DNA of 64,000 nucleotides, taken from contig CAJNOL010000093.1 in assembly GCA_905250125.1 (NCBI GenBank), forward strand, positions 1 through 64,000. Direction: 5' to 3'. Both the position numbers and the translations under genes were made by a program. The stretch's first letter is position 1, and the number at the start of each line of letters is the position of its first letter. Source of the DNA: Rotaria sordida. Its lineage: Eukaryota; Rotifera; Eurotatoria; Philodinida; Philodinidae. Shown here in pieces: positions 1 to 13,047 of this stretch. The notes beneath the pieces are model-generated. The model was not told where the DNA came from. It saw nothing but the letters and a program-made list of their open reading frames with translations, and did not search any database.

Positions 1-1544
1 TAGATCGTAGTGGTTGAATTTTCTTGGATCATTAAGAGTAAAATCGTCAGCAATGGAAAAGGTCTTTGATGAGGAAAAGACTTGTTTTCGTTTTGGCTAC
101 ATCTTTGAATGAAATGAATTGGTTCTTTCGTTTCTCATTAGTTTAAACGATAATATCGTTTGAAACTAAGCAAATGTTTCTGAAGAAGTGGGATGATACA
201 GATGGTGCAAATTATTTTATAATGCTACTATTTATTCTGATTCATGTAATAAAAGGCTCTATGATTCATTTTTATTATGAGAAACGTGAAGGAAAAAACT
301 ATTTTCTATACTGAAATGTTAAATATATGAATAAGATAAAATGTTTGTTTTTATATTCATCAAATGTCTTTATGATTGAGATTGAATTTGACTGTTGTTG
401 ACATATTGTATTACCTAAGAGACACAAAATTAGATATAGAATATTTTTTCTTGTTAGATTATATATCGTTTAGAAAACGATACTTATCTTAAATATACTC
501 ATAATTTTTGTAAATAGATCATTTCGAGTCAGTTTATCTTTGCTAAATGATCGACCAACTTTAGATAACACAAAATATTTAGTAGATAAATTTTAAAAAA
601 AATATTTTTTAACATGAAACACTATGGTTAATGAGTGTTGAAGTAAATAGTGAGAAAGATGAATTTTCAACCTGTTTCATGAAGAAGGAAATAAAAAAAA
701 TCCTGCCGTTCGACTACCTTGTGGTATGGGATGCTCCTCAACAGCAGATGTAATACCTCGATATCTTCCTTACAACTAATACCAGACATAACTTCGAACA
801 GGAGACCGACCCGACACAGAGTATCTGAGCTCAATTCATTGAGCTTTACATACTAGACACAACAACAAGTGTATGTCACAATGTAGTCAGCATGCTATCG
901 AAGGAGTGATCCGAGACAAACAACTACTAGTAATTTTTTTCCAGAGTCATCCCATTACTGGTAGTAATGAGGTTTGCATAAAGTATCGCGTGGATTTGTG
1001 TCGATCAATATAGCCAGTTCACCATAGTAACAGACATTTCAGCATGCTTTTGCTGTCGACTTTTTCACAAATTGTGGTCAATATAAATAGTCTTTATATA
1101 CAATTAATGTGTATCTGTCGTATTGCATGTATTAATGTCGTAGAAATTGCTCTGAAAGCTTTTTAAAGTGAGTTTTGCGAAATTCATGTTTTTTTTAAAA
1201 CAAACTTTAAATAAATGATGAGAGAGAAAACATAGCTTATCAGAAATTGTGCATATATTCTGAAGAAATTTCTAACCCATTTTATAGTTCGTAATGATTC
1301 TACAGTTGAAAAGATGATAAATCATTTATATAGTATGTTGTTCTAGGAATTTTACGACTTCTTAATTAATATTTCGGTATTTTTTCAATTGAGAAACTTC
1401 CGTAGCTACGTTATAATTTTAATACTAGCGCCTCTCTTAATGTCAATGACACAATATTGATGGGACAAAAGATTATAAAATACAAATCTAATCCAGAACC
1501 ACTATGAGTTATAATGTGAAACTCTGTAGAAATTGTTGATTTTC
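1..1544. other. intergenic, no gene seen
   Basis: AT-rich sequence with no convincing open frame, RNA gene or repeat. It lies beyond the 3' end of the P450 gene, which is on the minus strand. Confidence 0.5.
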
Positions 1545-4500
1545 TTACCATTTAACAGGTAATGCAGCAACGCCAAAATCACGTTTTGGAATTGTGACAT
1601 ATTGTAATTCGTCTGCAGGAACAGCCAATTGAAGATTGGGTAAACGACGAATAAGTGTCTCGATCGCAATTTGTATTTCAACTCGTGCTAAATCTTGTGC
1701 AATGCATACATGAATACCATCACCAAAAGCAAGATGAGGATTTGGTTGACGATGAATATCAAAACGTGTTGCATTTGAGAAAACATCTTCATCTTCGTTG
1801 GCCGATGCATTCAATGCCCAAACACCTTCACCTTTCTTGATTATTTGACCACCGATTTCAACATCTTCAAGAGCCAAACGACGAGTAGCAAATTGTGAAC
1901 CTGTAACATAGCGTAGGATTTCTTCGACAGCATTTTTGATTAAAGATGGATCCCGTCGAAGTTCAGCTAGTTGATCTGGATGTTGAAGAAGTGTTAGTGT
2001 ACCAAGTGCAATCATATTTGCTGTTGTCGCATTACCAGCAACTAGGAGTAGAAATGACATCGCCACCAGCTCATCATGAGTTAATTTGCTTGTTTGAACT
2101 TGCTCGATTGCCAGACGACTGATAATATCATTTGTCGGATTTTGTGTTTTCTTGTCGACCTTGATAAGAAAAAAAACATGGAGACAAAGAAAGCTATAAT
2201 ATATTCGATACACCAGAAAAAAAAATTAATATCAGCGAATCTTGTACATGAAGTAATGTCATGTTCACGCAACCAAATCAAAGACTGTGGCTAATACGAT
2301 GTTGACTCAAAATTACTACTGTTTTGAGTCTATGATGTTACTCATTGTAATCATATAGGGGTGACGCTAGAAGTTTTCCATATTTTTCCACTTACAGATC
2401 TTTTTGCAGAGCTCTGAAATTAATTTTGTGGCTCTTTGAATTTATATTTTGGAGTTTTAATTGATAATAATTTTCAATACATTTTAAAGTTATTATATAC
2501 AAAAAAAGCTCGAAGTATTTCTTTGTAGCAATCATCTGACTCGAGCTATATAAATTTTGAACCAAAGAATTTTCGACCTGGACTTTCGGCCTTGGCTCAA
2601 GTTTATCTCATAAACCCCTTTAAAAAGCTTATTTCTATGAGGATTAATGAGGTAAACAACTTGGGCTCGGTCCGAAAGTTCAGACTTAAAATTTCGTGAG
2701 CCGTAGTTCCAGGCTCTCTTTGACTCATGCTAGAGATAGTAACAAAGATACCGATAAATTGCTCATGTAACTCTGATGTGTGTTGTAACACATAAGACAA
2801 TGAATAGCATTTACAATAGTTTTTGTCAATCATGGTTTTTGTAGATATTCACACGAAAACAGAACTGAATTTACCATATGTATATAAATAATATGGACGT
2901 CCTCGTATGGATAATGTGCTAGTATGTAACAGAAATCTGCTTTTGAACGTTCTCGTATACATATTCACTAACATTTCATTTCCAAGTTTGCTTCTGAAGT
3001 AAACCATCCTAAATACTCAACCATTATTGAATACCTAGTGACATCGCTATATAAGATCAATTGTCCAATCATCATACAAAACGTAAACTAGTCATGATCG
3101 CACTTCGACTGGTTCTCATCGATAATACGAAGAAAATAGTGTACTATTAGAACAAAATGCTTTTAATGACAACGCGTTTTTATTTTTAGTTTTCATTTGA
3201 TCCATCATTGCTTTTTACCCTTAGGTTGTACTAAAAAATGTACATTAAGCGTCAACGAAAAGATTTATTATTTCAAAGTTCTAAACACGTTGATTTCGTT
3301 TAGGTTGTGATTCCGAAAAAAATGATACATTAAAATACTTTTTCCTAACATATTTTAAACATAATTTTTTCTTTACAATACCTGAAAAATGATAGTTATA
3401 TGAGTGTATCTTGTTCTAGCAATAACAACTTACTAAACGTGCAAGATAATCCATAAGATCCTTGCTTGCTCGAGCAGATTCAGCAGATGTTGCACTACCA
3501 TTTGTACGAATAGCATTGCATGTATCCAAAAACTCATGATCTTCGTATGGAACACCTAACATATGATATATGACTAATGTTGGTACTGGTAATGCAAATG
3601 AAGCTAATAGATCGACTGGTTGTGCTTTTGTAAGCATTTCATCAAGAATTTTATCAACAATCTGTTGAATTTTGGGTCGCATTTCTTCTGCTTTTTTCTT
3701 TGTAAAATCTTGTTCGACCATTCCTCGATGACGTGTATGTTCAGGAGGATCCATGTCGACAAAAGTTGGTTTACCAGCATGTGCTGCAGCTTTGCCTCCA
3801 GGTCCAGTTTCAGGAAAGCCAGGATGAGTGCGTACTTTGCTGAAGTGTGGATCGGTCAAAACTTTTGAAACGTCATGATGACGAGTAACCAACCAAACAA
3901 CACTACCATCCCATATTTTCGCCTTCGAAATCGGATTTTCTTTGCGTAATCTTGCATAGTCAGGTGGTGGACGTAAAGGTAATGTACGTGGCATCGGAAA
4001 TGTAGGTACTATATAGAAGACGTATATTGTATTCGATAGATATTATTATATCTATTTTTTCTAGGTTCATAATATTTTTTGAAACATATTTGATAATGAG
4101 CGTTAAATTATGTAGCGAGAAGCTTCTATGATTCTGTCACAGATTGCAATGAAAATAAAAAATCTTTACATGCGATAGCACTAGCTCCATTGTATTTCAA
4201 CTCCATAGGAGACTACTCGGAAAGTTTTTTTGTAAAAAGTGATCTGCGAGAAAATATTCAAATTTGACTAAGCCTATTAAACGTAAAGTTCATCGAAGTG
4301 GATCCTATCTTGGAATCACATGTCAGGAATAATGTTGTGTAGAAACTCTCGTATTCATCATCATCTCAATGCACAGAATCCACACATTATTCAAAATATT
4401 TTAGAAGCTCTCATAATTCAATATACTAGTGAACGAAATTTTCTCATAGTCAAAACGTTTGATGCCGATACATTTTCATAAACCACATGAACTTTGTTGA

Positions 4501-4912
4501 ATTTTTTTTATTTCTTCAGCACAGTAAATCGTCCAACATGATATATGGTTTACGAAACTTGAATATACTTAAAATGATATTATATGAACTTAGACTAGTC
4601 GATTGAACTGTTCACAAAGTATTTATGCATTGTTTTGTAGTAGAATTTTGGTTTATCTTCCATAATGGAGATATTCAACTTTTTCTCGCAAACATATTTA
4701 TGGACTACAGTGTACTTGTAATAGTATTCATTTATATATATTGAAAGTCGAGATATTGTCGATGTTATCGAAATATTATACTATGAAAATCTTTATTACT
4801 CACCATCAGCATTTTCTTTCAGATCGTTGGCTGTATTGGATATAGTTGAATTTGCCAAATCTGTAGTTACTTTTTCTGCATCGACATTAACGATCGATTG
4901 GTTTTTATCCAT
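1545..4912 (-). CDS. Cytochrome P450 of the fungal nitric-oxide reductase type (P450nor, CYP55-like)
   Basis: Three exons join in frame at GT..AG sites: 4912-4804, 4008-3434 and 2159-1545 (introns 795 and 1274 bp), giving 432 residues against about 403 in fungal P450nor. P450nor is a soluble haem enzyme that reduces two NO to N2O using NAD(P)H directly, without a redox partner. Seen here: SKVRTHPGFPE (the Lys/Arg cluster near the cofactor channel in the family), DMDPPEH, NAIRTNGS, the I-helix AGNAT with Thr near residue 273 instead of the usual AGxDT, Ser near 316 in TGSQF, FGDGIHVC with haem-ligand Cys near 380, and a C-terminal KRDFGV with Asp near 422. About 36 residues (exon 1) precede the fungal-type start; they show no clear targeting signal. 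A TTTTTTAG acceptor lies about 30 nt upstream of the ATG. CYP105-like bacterial P450s are related, but the fungal-type segments match far better. Fungal origin by transfer is inferred. Confidence 0.88.
2568..2694. repeat. Short imperfect inverted repeat (foldback)
   Basis: Arms at about 2568-2608 and 2653-2694 pair around a short loop and share a core like GGACTTTCGG / GAACTTTCGG followed by GGCTCAAGTT / AGCCCAAGTT. It lies in the long second intron of the P450 gene. It is probably a decayed MITE; no target duplication was found. Confidence 0.4.
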
Positions 4913-7900
4913 GTATTATATCGTTAAAATATATATTAATCTAAAAAACAAATACAAGAATATCATTTTATGTTCACATACACATAGTCAAGGATTATTG
5001 TTGTAAAAAAGACTAACAATATATTCTTCTAGGCATTTTAATAAAAATAAATTTTAATTTAACATAGTTCATCCTTAGTGCACTTGTTCAAAGTGTCAAA
5101 AAAAATTATTTTACATTTTCTTCAACAGTAAGATACTTTTAAGAATAGACAGCTGCGATTCCAAGGGCTACATCGTTGATTTATGCTTCGTTAAAATAGA
5201 GAAAAATGAATGGTTCAATTATTTTCAGCTCGAACGCCGAAATTATATGATGCATTTCTCGGAGCGATGGTCAGTAGTCCTCGATGCATTTACTCTTTTC
5301 TTCTGTCTCTTATTAATGATGATGTAATTATTATATTTTTATTGTCATCTTACGACACTAGATACTACATCAAATTCATGGTGCTGAAATCATAGTAAAC
5401 AAGCGTTTTGTATGATATCCAGAAAGCTAATACTGATACATATATAGAAATATCTAATTAGAATGTATAAGAAAATGTTATCATCGGGTGTTGTTTTTCA
5501 TTTCGCTCCAGATCAAGGTCAACAAGGATGGCTTTTTTTTATAAGCTTGGCGCATTCTATCATTAGAGTCTACGAGCGATTGTGCGATGAAAAAAAGTAG
5601 AGTAAAGATGCAGAACGAAGACATGGAAGCTTACATCCTTGACAGGAAAAGTGTTTTTTAATTTGGGTGACATGATTACAATGCATACATTTAATAGAAT
5701 CGAAAGAATTCTTTTGTCTGATTTTTCATGCATCCTCGCGCTTCAGAGAAGTAGAGAAGAGAAATAATATAATTGATAGTTAATAAGGTCTAAATGAAAC
5801 AGCTCTATGGTGTTAGTATTTGACTTCTGTTTTTGGAAATTCAAAGTAAGCAGCAAACTTCTGCAAGAAAATAGTAAAAGAATAGATAAAAATATTTATG
5901 TATGTTTGAGAACGTACCAAAATACTTTGTAAAATCCATTATAATTTGTCAGGTAGCAGAAAATTTGATGACACCTGTGAAATATTTCATCTCTTCCATT
6001 CCTAATTCAACAATTTTGAGTTGGAAAGAGCATTTATTTCGAACAATTTGTGTGTCAGAATGTTACAGAGGTTCCCTCTCTACAACGATATTTGTCAGAA
6101 AAATAAGAAAAGTTTTCTGATTAACCAACTGATTTATTCAGAAAGCTTCCAGCTATCTATGTACCATTCGATACAGACATCCATGCACATCAGAGAGAAG
6201 AAAAAAGTAGAAACACTAAGGATAAGGGGAGACAGAGGAAAAAGCAAATACAGAAGAAAAAAGAATAAGTGTAATGGGCATGCCTTTGCTACTTTAGCAT
6301 AGACTAAATTTAGAGCAGAAGCAAAGACTGAATATTTCAATAAGTTGTCGCGGACAGAAAAGAACGAAGAAAACATAAGAGAAAAAGGAAAAAAGATTGA
6401 CCTAGATCTGTACAAGAGTGGATATGTATATTAGAGAAGAAAGATATAGACGTATACATACACACATACAAAAGAAAGTCGAAGAAGAAAGAAAAAGCAA
6501 TAAAGATTGACATTTGTGAGAGTGCTCTCTAACATAGAGTTTTCAACTGATGATTATTAGTAAAGTCTAAGAATTTCTGGAGATTAACATAACACTAGAA
6601 AACTATTTCAATATCAAGAAATCGCTATAGCAAATTTGAATAGGACTCGTAATAGAAAAATATTTTGCATATTTATTTTATTTGCGGAAACAGAAGTTTT
6701 CCACTTTTTCAGATGGTTTAACTTCGATCATTATTAGCTTTGGTTTTTGTATCACAGTGTTTTATACTATAAAAATGAAAATAACTCTTGAATGAATCGG
6801 AAGTAACGTTTATTATTTAAACTAGAGAAAGCATCATAAACTAATTGGCACTCATCATGAAAACCGCAATGTGTCATCAAAACTAAGGAACATTGTGAAC
6901 TGATGAATAAATCAATAATATAGATACACCGAACAATTTTCGTCCGCCGAATCATGTTCGAATTGGTTACAATAGATTAAGAGATCAGTTTGTAGACAGA
7001 CAGAATCAGATGATTAATGAAGAGAGATAAGCATGGTATCGATGTGTACCTTATTAATAAAGTTGCTTGTGTGATGATTTGTTTCCAAGAAATAATGAGA
7101 ATATTCATATATTGGTCCTTTCTATTTGATAGACAATGACTTTTTATTAATAATTGCTAATGATCATAATATGAGAGAGGAATTTGAAAATTTCCTCAGT
7201 GATTGCATAATAAGTAGAGATATAATACTTTGTTAATACTGATCTAGGCAACGTGGCATCTGCTTTTTATTTACTAAAATGGTGTTTAGTAGAATTCGAT
7301 TGATATCATGTTTTTCGAGTTTTCTTTTAAAGTCTTAAAATATCTCTAAATGGCATAGTATGTTTCTACGAAATCTGAAGGAGGTTTCGAATTCGTTTCA
7401 ATTCTCGAATCCCTTTTCTAAGTTCTGTATCACATTTATTTTGCTGTCAATACAGTTGGTAAGAGAAAAAGATTTTGTTACTTTTTTGTATTCTCTCGTC
7501 CATTCAGCGTGAAACTTCCGTATTCGCTGCAATATAAAATTTCGTTAGCTATGGATAATCACCTATATCATGAAAGGGAAAAATAGCGAAGTAGAATGAA
7601 AACACGATTTCTCCAACTAACATCGAAATTAAAATTGTCGAAACATATATTCTCATGATAGTTCTCATGTGTGAAATTACTGAAGTGTAATATAGGAATA
7701 AAAACGCTTAGAATGTGACTGTGAGTGTAGATATTGTGAGTCTTGACCTTCTCTTCCTCCACACTCGTAGTCACAATCATATTCTCTCTATATGCTGTTG
7801 GAATGAAAATAAATAAATATAAAACTTTCATGATTCTAGCTAATTCATTGATTCAAGCTCTTCCCGTATTTCACCATTGTTCTTCGCAAAAGAACTTTTT

Positions 7901-8635
7901 TTTTCTTATAGATATCAATATTACAAATGAAATAAATATATTCAATTCTTTATCTCTAACTAAACAATACTTTATATAGTTTTTCGATATTTTAGCATGA
8001 CATTTTTAATTTTTTGATTTTTGACTTTTGATATTATTATTATCCAACGTTTTTCTTTCTAATCGAATACGTACAGAATGCACACTGTGTGATCTGTCAG
8101 ACTTGTTTAAGCTCTTTGATAGGAATTTCGAGTTAAAAAAAATTACAAAAAGTATTTGGTGTATCCATAAACAATTCAGGACATTGGCTCTATGTGGCTC
8201 GAGCTGATCTGTATCAAATTCTAAAGACATTTTAAGTTTGATCTCATCGTGTTTACTTTGCTCTCTGATCGAATGGAGAGTATTATCAAGATAAATGTTT
8301 TACTGGTGTTAGACAAGACCTGCTAGATATCATATAAGTTATTAATGAAAATACCCAGTCAAAAAAGTGCTCATTATAAGATGTTTTGACCTGTAAAAAT
8401 GTGCGATTTTTACTTTTGTAAAAAGTAAGTTTGTGGACAACATCATCATCAGACTCCCTTTCTTTTTCAAAAAAAAAGCTTTTCGAAAATCTAAAAAGCA
8501 CACATTTTAACATGTTTTCTATCGATTTCGTCTGACTGGATAGGTTAGTAGTTTTATTTACTGATTAAAAAGTGTTTTTCTCATGGAATGCTACTTTAAC
8601 CGGAAGAAGTCATTTTAAGCATTATAATCATCTTA
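4913..8635. other. 3.7-kb intergenic stretch, no gene seen
   Basis: Only short AT-driven open frames without recognisable motifs. It contains the small GTGTGAGTG-type inverted repeat near 7704-7788, listed separately. It separates two minus-strand genes. Confidence 0.5.
7704..7788. repeat. Inverted repeat with AGAATGTGACTGTGAG-like arms
   Basis: Left arm near 7710-7731 (AGAATGTGACTGTGAGTGT) pairs with a right arm near 7760-7788 that reads AGAATATGATTGTGAC on the opposite strand. Similar GTGAG/CTCAC-rich inverted blocks occur near 38.35-38.6, 40.5-40.7 and 46.74-46.81 kb, which suggests one decayed repeat family. Confidence 0.35.
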
Positions 8636-10377
8636 TCACAGTTCACATGCTTGTCCATTCGGATATAGCCATTCCAGCAAGTTTGGTTGCTGGCCAAGAT
8701 ATTCAAGCCCATACGCAGCTGCTTGAATCAGCTTTTCATAACCGAACTGATGGATATTTGCTAAAGTATCACATGGCTGATGATAACAAGGATCAAGAAT
8801 TGCTCCTGCGAAACCAGCATTATTTTCTCCAACAGATTGACGATACTTTTCACGTTGGTCTGCCGTTTTAGCAGCGTCCGATCCTGTTGCAACACCACCA
8901 GCCGCTATACATGCTTCTAGAAATGGGCCATAATCACTGCGACCGTTAAAAGCTCTATAGTCCCATGGCAAGTTCTGTCCAATGAACCAATTACGATATA
9001 ATTCTGTAACTTTTTTGCTACCAGGAATTGCCTGTGGTGGCGTCGCATTGGATGCTGTATTTGCATCATAGATTCCAAAAATGAAATTAGGTGAACCGGC
9101 CATATCAAAGTTAAGATTAATCAAATAATCAGTGCGACGTTCGCCTGGAGTAGTTGCAGTGTAAGTCTGTTGAACATGATAACTCGATCCAGCCAAACCA
9201 ATTTCTTCGGCAGCCCACCAACAGAAACGAACACGATATTTGTATTTCGTATAGTTCGTTGTTTGGTATAGACGAGCCAGGTTTGCTGCCAAAACAAGAT
9301 TAGCTGCTGTTCCACTACCTAAACAAAATGTAAGTGGGATGATCATCAATGTTTTCTTGAACTTCCTTTGTCGATCAAACATTGAAAAAAAAATCAAAAA
9401 GCATTTATTTCTCTAAATACCAAAACGAAACCCTTACCATTGTCATTAATGCCCGGTCCAGCTGGAACGCTATCACTATGACTTCCTACAACGATCGTTT
9501 GAGTTATGTTTCCATGTATAGTATCAGCACAAATATTATCCACTGGAAAAGTTCCTAAGTTTTGTAATTGAATCGAAAGTTTGACCATGACTGTAGTAAA
9601 AATAGTAGCATTAGCAAGAGCTTGTCCAACTGCATAAGATAAGTAAAGTGCTGGTAATTTATTTGTTTCACGCAGACGTACACTTATTGGAGCAAGATTG
9701 GCATTTGCTTCCTCATCATTGTAGAAGAGTAATGCCCTGACACCATTTTTCCCAGCAAGAATTCCTTTCTCGGCGTATGTACATGAACCTCCTGCCTTGA
9801 CAAGTGCAACAAGATCTGTTGCATTTTGCCATTCATTTTTTGCACAACCAAAATTTGGAATATTGATAACACGGACATAATTGGGAAAGTCAGCCGCAGT
9901 GGAGTAAGTGACATAGGTAAAATCAGATCTAGCGAGCTTTGATGAATAGGTATAATTTTTTTCTGTACCATTGATCAATGACAGCAAGATTGGATCTGTT
10001 GCAATAGCAAAGTTTCGTATTTGAAATGTTTCCCTCATCACTTTCAAGCCATTGCCTTGTTCCTTTAAATATTTTTCAATGTAGTTCACAGTTTCGTTGA
10101 ATCCTCGTGTGTTAATGGCTCGCGTGCCATTATATTCATCGGCTATGCGTTGCAATTGCCGTAAGTGAGTCATGAGATCTTCGATTCGAATGGTCTCAGC
10201 CAAAATTGAATTAAGCTTTGGTTTGTTTGTTGTTGATATCGGCGGTGAAACTATTGAATCGAATCGTTTATTAAGTGTACCAAGAGTAGCAGCAGTAAGG
10301 GCGACTGTGATTATTCCAAATAATCCAACAATACATAGTGCGATAAACATACGCTTATTATTTTCGAGACCGCCCAT
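8636..10377 (-). CDS. Membrane-anchored M28 family zinc aminopeptidase with PA domain
   Basis: Two exons, 10377-9438 and 9318-8636, join in phase across a 119-bp intron to give 540 residues. Members of this family remove N-terminal amino acids from peptides with a two-zinc centre. Residues about 10-32 are a hydrophobic helix after NNKR, so it is probably a type II membrane or secretory protein. A PA-like region follows (about 130-280). The M28 domain carries likely ligands His300 and Asp302 in HSDSVPAGPG, Asp312 in GINDNGSG, Glu351/352 in WWAAEEIGL, Asp385 in NFDMAGS and His493 in CYHQPCDT. Many Asn-X-Ser/Thr sites fit an extracellular location. I take ATG 10377 as the start; the frame extends 13 codons upstream but only to a GTG. 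The domain style resembles secreted fungal, oomycete and bacterial enzymes, so transfer is possible but not shown. Confidence 0.88.
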
Positions 10378-12157
10378 ATTGAGTTGTGATTTATAAAAAA
10401 AGTGAAAAAAATACACCTTTTCGACAGATAAGTCTCTTTTATAAGTATCATATTGATGATCTATTGTTGTTGACGGATAAGGACATACACAAGTAAATAC
10501 CGATAAGAGATTTAGTAGTATGTATTTTCTTTATTGTAATTGAATCAATTACGAACAATAAAAAAAAATGTATGTTTTTTATCAGTTTCAAATAAATTAT
10601 AAAAGAACACGATCGATATCTGTCTTTTTTACATGATGTACACACCGAACCATATCATGCAACAAAGGTTTTGCAAAAGTTTGCGTCTGAATTTGATTTT
10701 TTTTTATCGACTCGCACGCTTTTACTAGACTTAAAAAGCATTTATTTAAATGTATTGGAACAGGTCTGTTTTCCAATAGAAACGCAAACAAATCGTTCGA
10801 GAACACGTTCTGTATGATACGTTTTATTCGTATAAAAACGCATTCTTTTTTTTACAAAAGTCTTATTCTATTCATTAATCCATATTAATTATTCTATCAT
10901 ATTCACACCATTCTAGCATATGTACTTTAGAAACTTCTTCGCTGAAGATTCTCAAAATTTTGTGAAAGATATATCACAGTCAATATTGCAAAAGTCAAAG
11001 TATAGCAGACATAAAAATGCTCCTGCTATTGATTTATACTTAATGTTTTGTTAGACCATAATAGACCACTTGAATATGTTGCGTATACTTCAATTTTTAC
11101 AATCTTGATTACAATATATCTTTCCAGAGATTTTGAGAATTTTCATCAAAGAAGTCACTAGGAAACGCGCCATAGAATGACATAAATATGATAAAATAAT
11201 TAATGTTGATAAACGGATAGAAAAAGGCTTTCCTAAGGAGAAAAATCGAAAATATGCCTTTTTTTTAACCTCCTAAAATGTGAATCAAAGCAATTCATAT
11301 AACTATCATAGCGATTATAGTATAGGTGTCAACGGAATTAGATAATTCAAAGATGATTCTAGAACAGAAGAAACTCAGGTGTATTTTCTTGTTAGTTTGC
11401 TTCGATTCGTCAGATTTTCACCTAGAGATATATAATATGATATTTTTAACTGATAATACACACTACCATACAATATATTGCCACCAAGTAAATTTTCTAT
11501 TAAGATATCTGAATTTTTCTTGGATGAAAATTAACATTTTTGAGATATATGAGTATGTATCGCTTATTTCTATGAACACCACATATCAGATAAATAATTT
11601 TGAAGATTGTAAAAAAGTGACTGAGATACACTCAAAGCAACATCTTAATTTACAAGTAGAAAAAAGCAGAGAATTCTGTAAAAATATTTATTCAATGAAA
11701 ATGCTGTAGATGTCAGTTTTTTCTCGACTCAAATTCATTCGGACACAATAAGTTCGTCTATTAGAGATAGGAGTCATAAAAAGAAAAAAAGAAATAGATA
11801 AATAATTTCACAATACACCAGTTTGATTGTTGAAGAAAGAAAACATAGTAACAGATATCAAGAAAAATCAAAGAGGATAATAAAAATGAAAGACGTTTGT
11901 TATCAGTATTACTCCTAAATTGTGTTTGAAGAGAACGAAAAACTAGGCATGTTAAAGTACATTGTTCGTCGTATGAATACGTTATAAAAAAATTAATTCG
12001 AGCTTTTATTGAGAATAAAGCAACTAACGTTCCTCCGTGATCTATACAAGAAGAAGTCAGTAACGCAAAAATAGAATCTGGACAAAAATTTCAGTAATGC
12101 ATTGTAACGTTGATACACACAAATCTACTATTTTTTTCTCTTCAAAATTAGTTTCTT
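10378..12157. other. intergenic, no gene seen
   Basis: An open frame on the plus strand at 11326-11709 starts with GTG and has only AT-biased composition, so I do not accept it as a gene. No repeats were recognised. Confidence 0.45.
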
Positions 12158-12161
12158 TTAA

Positions 12162-13043
12162 CCCTCAAACGCACTTCTGTAGCACGGGCGCTTATTGTAC
12201 CCTGGGATCCATACAGATCCCAGTCTGATAAAACAGAAGCAATATCCCAAATTAACAGGATACTATTCAGGAGCTACTGGAAGTTCGCAGTAGATTTCAG
12301 TGCGAGTACAAGGAACAAAAACATAGTTGTTTAGTCTATAGACATTCGTTCTCTTTGTTGTTCTATTATTATTCTCTTTTATTATCAAAATCTGTCACAA
12401 CATGTATCACATAAAACCTTTTGGTAATCCAAACAACAAGAAGCATAGCAATTAGCACAACGTGTAGCAAATTTTCGATCGCGCTCTCTTGTAGAAACTT
12501 GACAATGTTGCTTTAAATCTTTTGTTGATGAAGATATAGATATTAGATTAGGAAAAATCAAAGCAGGATTAAAAAACTTAGAGTTCAGCTTTCCAAGACA
12601 GATGTAGGAAAACGATACAAAACATTGTGAAACGCAGCAGAAAAAAAATCGTAGTTGGAAATCAATATGACTTTTCCCTAAGATATTCAATCATATTAAC
12701 AAGCGTTGTATTTCATTGAGAGATGCCATTAGAGTGCCACATCTAAGGACATTGAAGTTATAGAACGAGATGAAGTTAAATCATAAATAGTGCATGTTTA
12801 ACATTAAAACGATCCGGTTAAGGTTCGAGCAGACCTCATGAGTACAATAAGCGCCACCTATACTTCGAGTCATTCTATCATTAAGAAACTAAAACGATAT
12901 GATCAGCTGATGGTTTCAACGAACTTTACTAAACATCGTAAGAGCATATCTAGTGAACCAACGTCCGAAGTCATTTCAGGTGTATACAACATTAAAACTA
13001 GCTTTAATGGAATCCGAACAGATCCTAGGGGAGTATTTGAGGG
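12162..13043. mobile_element. piggyBac-like deletion derivative flanked by TTAA
   Basis: The element begins CCCTCAAACGC immediately after TTAA (12158-12161) and ends ATTTGAGGG immediately before TTAA (13044-13047), as expected for piggyBac insertion. Subterminal palindromic blocks occur at both ends: GGGATCCATACAGATCCC on the left and GGAATCCGAACAGATCC on the right. A 14-nt block GTACAATAAGCGCC at 12842 is the reverse complement of 12187-12200. At 882 bp it is far too short for a full transposase and keeps only a C-terminal remnant. Confidence 0.6.
12385..12690 (-). pseudogene. Transposase C-terminal cysteine-rich remnant (piggyBac-like)
   Basis: The frame ends in a cysteine cluster of the form CxxC-x3-CC-x7-CxxCC just inside the left terminal repeat. 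piggyBac transposases characteristically end in a Cys-rich zinc finger close to one element end, so both position and motif fit. The upstream part is not recognisable and no catalytic domain is left. The assignment depends mainly on the surrounding TTAA-flanked repeats. Confidence 0.4.
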
Positions 13044-13047
13044 TTAA

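Noticed and set aside
11326..11709. 127-codon plus-strand frame
   Set aside because: Starts with GTG, AT-driven composition, no motif, no splice partners.
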